From Streptococcaceae bacterium (lineage in GTDB: Bacteria > Bacillota > Bacilli > Lactobacillales > Streptococcaceae), in assembly GCA_031270215.1 (NCBI GenBank), contig JAISYB010000081.1, positions 1-6,816 of the forward strand: 6,816 nucleotides of DNA, in the 5' to 3' direction. Shown piece after piece: positions 4,948 through 6,816 of the stretch. The notes beneath the pieces are model-generated. The model saw only the letters and a program-made list of their open reading frames with translations, was not told the DNA's origin and did no database searches. Both the position numbers and the translations under genes were made by a program. Each line of letters begins with the position of its first letter. Position 1 is the stretch's first letter.

Positions 4948-6221
4948 ATGTACTGTTTGTCCATTCACGTAATGTAGGAACAGCAAGGGACTATTTAAAG
5001 CTTCCATCAATAGAGTTAACATATATGTCGCAAATACTGCATGATAATAATTACTTAGATTATTTAATAGACTGCAACATTAATGATATTCCGGGAGGGA
5101 ATTTAGAGTACCATTGTTTAAATCTTAATCCTAAAATAGTTTTAGTATATGGAAACGAGCACAATCATTTGAATTTGATGCGAGATATTAAACAAATTGC
5201 TCAATTGTTTCCAAACGCCCTAATTGGAGCGTTTGGAGTGATGGTTAATTTTATGTCAGAAAGGTTATTTAAGCAATTTCCTGAATTAAATTTTATTGTT
5301 CAAAAAACTGGAGATTTTGTCCCGCTATCAATTCTTCAGCATAATTTGTCTCTTGAAAAAGTTTCCAATATTTATTATAGAGCAAACAATAAAATAATAA
5401 AAAATCCCTTTGTTAATTATAAATTAGAAATGTTACCAATACCAAATCGTGCTATTTATGAATCAAGTAAGTATTTAAAATATACGACAGAAACTATTGT
5501 AAGGTCCACACGAGGTTGTCAAAGTAATTGTGCATTTTGTAATAAAACCGTGTTTGAAAAGTTTTCTAAATTTTCAATGGCACATTTTTTTAAAGAAATT
5601 GATTTATGTTTATCTTTAGGATATGAAACATTCTTTTTTGCAGATGATACTTTTGCTTATTCACAAAGCAGAGTTAATGATTTTTGCCAGTATTATTCAG
5701 AACAAGGTTATACATTTAAATGGAGTTCAAATTTAAGAATGTGTGATATTGATGATGAACGGCTTGAAACTATAAAAAAACATGGAGGATATCGTGTATT
5801 TGTAGGTATTGAAACCATAAGTTCTAAATCAAATAAGTTAATGAATAAAGCGCAAAATATAACGAATATTCGTGAAAAAATTGGATTGATTAAAAAGTGT
5901 GGAATTGAATTACATGCTTCATTTATCGTAGGTAATCCTGGAGATACAATTGAAGATATAGAGGCAACTTCTGATTTTATTCAAGAAACACTTCCAGATA
6001 TTGTTTCATTTAATGCCTTGAAAATTTTACCAGGCACACCGATATTTGATAATCCTGAGAAATTTGGTATTATCCCTGAAGACAAATATTGGTTTGAGAA
6101 TCCAGAATGGGAAAAGAAAGCATTGATTGGGACTTCAACTTTGTCAACCAGTGAAATTGATAAATATTCCCTAAAAATGAAAAAGGACTATTACCAAGCA
6201 TTGATCTTAGCTGAGGAATAA
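4935..6221 (+). CDS. Cobalamin-binding-type radical SAM protein (BchE/MiaB-like fold)
   Basis: 428-aa radical SAM enzyme of the B12-binding class. The N-terminal part (about 1-145) has the alternating strand/helix pattern of a cobalamin-binding Rossmann domain (IDVLFVHSRN, PKIVLVYGNE, ALIGAFGVMV). It lacks a DxHxxG motif, as is common in this class. A linker with LPIPNRAIY leads to the radical SAM core: C195, C199 and C202 in STRGCQSNCAFCNK, then FFFADDTF, VGIETISSKSNKLMNKAQN and SFIVGNPGDTIEDI, all typical of the BchE/P-methylase group. Such enzymes methylate unactivated carbons or phosphorus, or carry out ring-forming and rearrangement reactions, in natural product pathways; the reaction here is unknown. 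It starts at ATG 4935 inside the preceding gene, with GTGAG at 4925-4929, and is followed after 17 bp by a transporter. Family level is firm, reaction open. Confidence 0.92.
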   Translation: MRNIDVLFVHSRNVGTARDYLKLPSIELTYMSQILHDNNYLDYLIDCNINDIPGGNLEYHCLNLNPKIVLVYGNEHNHLNLMRDIKQIAQLFPNALIGAFGVMVNFMSERLFKQFPELNFIVQKTGDFVPLSILQHNLSLEKVSNIYYRANNKIIKNPFVNYKLEMLPIPNRAIYESSKYLKYTTETIVRSTRGCQSNCAFCNKTVFEKFSKFSMAHFFKEIDLCLSLGYETFFFADDTFAYSQSRVNDFCQYYSEQGYTFKWSSNLRMCDIDDERLETIKKHGGYRVFVGIETISSKSNKLMNKAQNITNIREKIGLIKKCGIELHASFIVGNPGDTIEDIEATSDFIQETLPDIVSFNALKILPGTPIFDNPEKFGIIPEDKYWFENPEWEKKALIGTSTLSTSEIDKYSLKMKKDYYQALILAEE

Positions 6222-6238
6222 GGGAGATTAGGAGATAT

Positions 6239-6816
6239 ATGACAATAAAAAACAAACTTGTTTTACTCAGCTTTTTCAGCAACCAAAATCTCTATATTCC
6301 CATTAAGGTATTGTTTTTCGTCAAATACATGGCTACCTATTCAGAGATTTCGGCGTTCAAATTCTTTTTTGTCTTTGCAATGTTATTTCTGGAGATACCA
6401 TCAGGTTTATTGTCTGATAAAATAGGGAATAAAAAAATAGTAGTTGCAGGTAGAACTTTTTTGATATTTGCGCTATTGCTAATAATATTAAGCAAAAATA
6501 TAATGGGTTTTTATGTGGCAAGTACGTTACTTGGGATAAGTGCATCATTAGAATCTGGGAGCTTAAATTCTTATCAGATAGGATTGGGCGATAAATATAA
6601 TTTTAATTTTTCAAATTTAATGGTTAAAATAGCAAAATACAATACAATTATAAGTGTCTTATTTACCATTACCAGCTCCTTTTTATATGCTGTCAGTAGC
6701 GAATTACCATTTATCATAACCATTTTATTATTACTTGCGACATGGCTGATGATTGTTTTTGGATTGCCAAGCTATGAAAAGGAAAGAAGAAAAAAAGAAG
6801 AATTTTTTTCAAAAGA
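6239..6816 (+). CDS. Major facilitator superfamily transporter (3' end outside window)
   Basis: First 192 residues of an integral membrane transporter, probably exporting the product of the two radical SAM enzymes. The ATG at 6239 follows AGGAG (6230-6234) and lies 17 bp after the previous stop, so it belongs to the same operon. Hydrophobic segments at about 8-28, 38-57, 67-84, 88-105, 132-150 and 154-175 fit the first six transmembrane helices of an MFS protein. Between segments 2 and 3 lies the MFS motif A loop, GLLSDKIGNKK (56-66). A charged stretch, YEKERRKKEE, after segment 6 begins the central cytoplasmic loop. Substrate and direction cannot be read from the sequence; export is inferred from its place in a biosynthetic operon. 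It could also serve as self-protection. Confidence 0.92.
   Translation, partial: MTIKNKLVLLSFFSNQNLYIPIKVLFFVKYMATYSEISAFKFFFVFAMLFLEIPSGLLSDKIGNKKIVVAGRTFLIFALLLIILSKNIMGFYVASTLLGISASLESGSLNSYQIGLGDKYNFNFSNLMVKIAKYNTIISVLFTITSSFLYAVSSELPFIITILLLLATWLMIVFGLPSYEKERRKKEEFFSK

Noticed and set aside
6070..6548. Minus-strand frames (6070-6282, 6357-6548) across the end of the B12-type enzyme and the transporter
   Set aside because: Antisense to convincing genes; their hydrophobic look follows from AT-rich and membrane-coding sequence on the other strand.

Overview
The window reads as low-GC Firmicutes DNA, most likely a Streptococcus or close relative. The main reasons are an Rgg-family regulator (a group centred on streptococci), AGGAG-type ribosome binding sites, and tandem large serine recombinases of the kind carried by streptococcal integrative elements. 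Species cannot be told from the sequence alone.

Layout. (1) Positions 1-2494 hold two overlapping large serine recombinase genes. The first is cut by the window edge and the second is complete. They look like the recombination module at one end of an integrative element. (2) Positions 2605-3468 encode an Rgg/GadR/MutR regulator (helix-turn-helix plus helical repeat domain). (3) Running towards it on the minus strand, 12 bp after its stop, is a 13-codon gene (3481-3522) with a strong ribosome binding site. It encodes a short peptide ending LLWGWY and is a candidate pheromone for the Rgg. (4) Positions 3554-3748 are a striking nested inverted repeat. Two copies of a perfect 20-bp arm, each with an internal GTGCA-N4-TGCAC dyad, sit exactly 23 bp from two outward-facing extended -10 elements. 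One promoter faces the peptide gene and the other faces the downstream operon. (5) Positions 3801-6816 are an AT-rich operon: a 23-aa small ORF, a 53-aa N-terminal stub of a carbamoyltransferase (probably a deletion remnant), a radical SAM enzyme with a Twitch/SPASM-like C-terminus, a cobalamin-binding-type radical SAM enzyme, and a major facilitator transporter cut off by the window end.

How it may work together (inference). Imported peptide binds Rgg. Rgg then activates both mirror-image promoters, giving positive feedback on the peptide and switching on a small biosynthetic and export operon. This resembles the Rgg/SHP-controlled radical SAM peptide loci of streptococci (streptide, tryglysin and streptosactin are known examples). 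It differs in having a B12-type radical SAM enzyme, a carbamoyltransferase remnant, no recognisable RiPP recognition domain, and a peptide unlike typical SHPs. The product is unknown.
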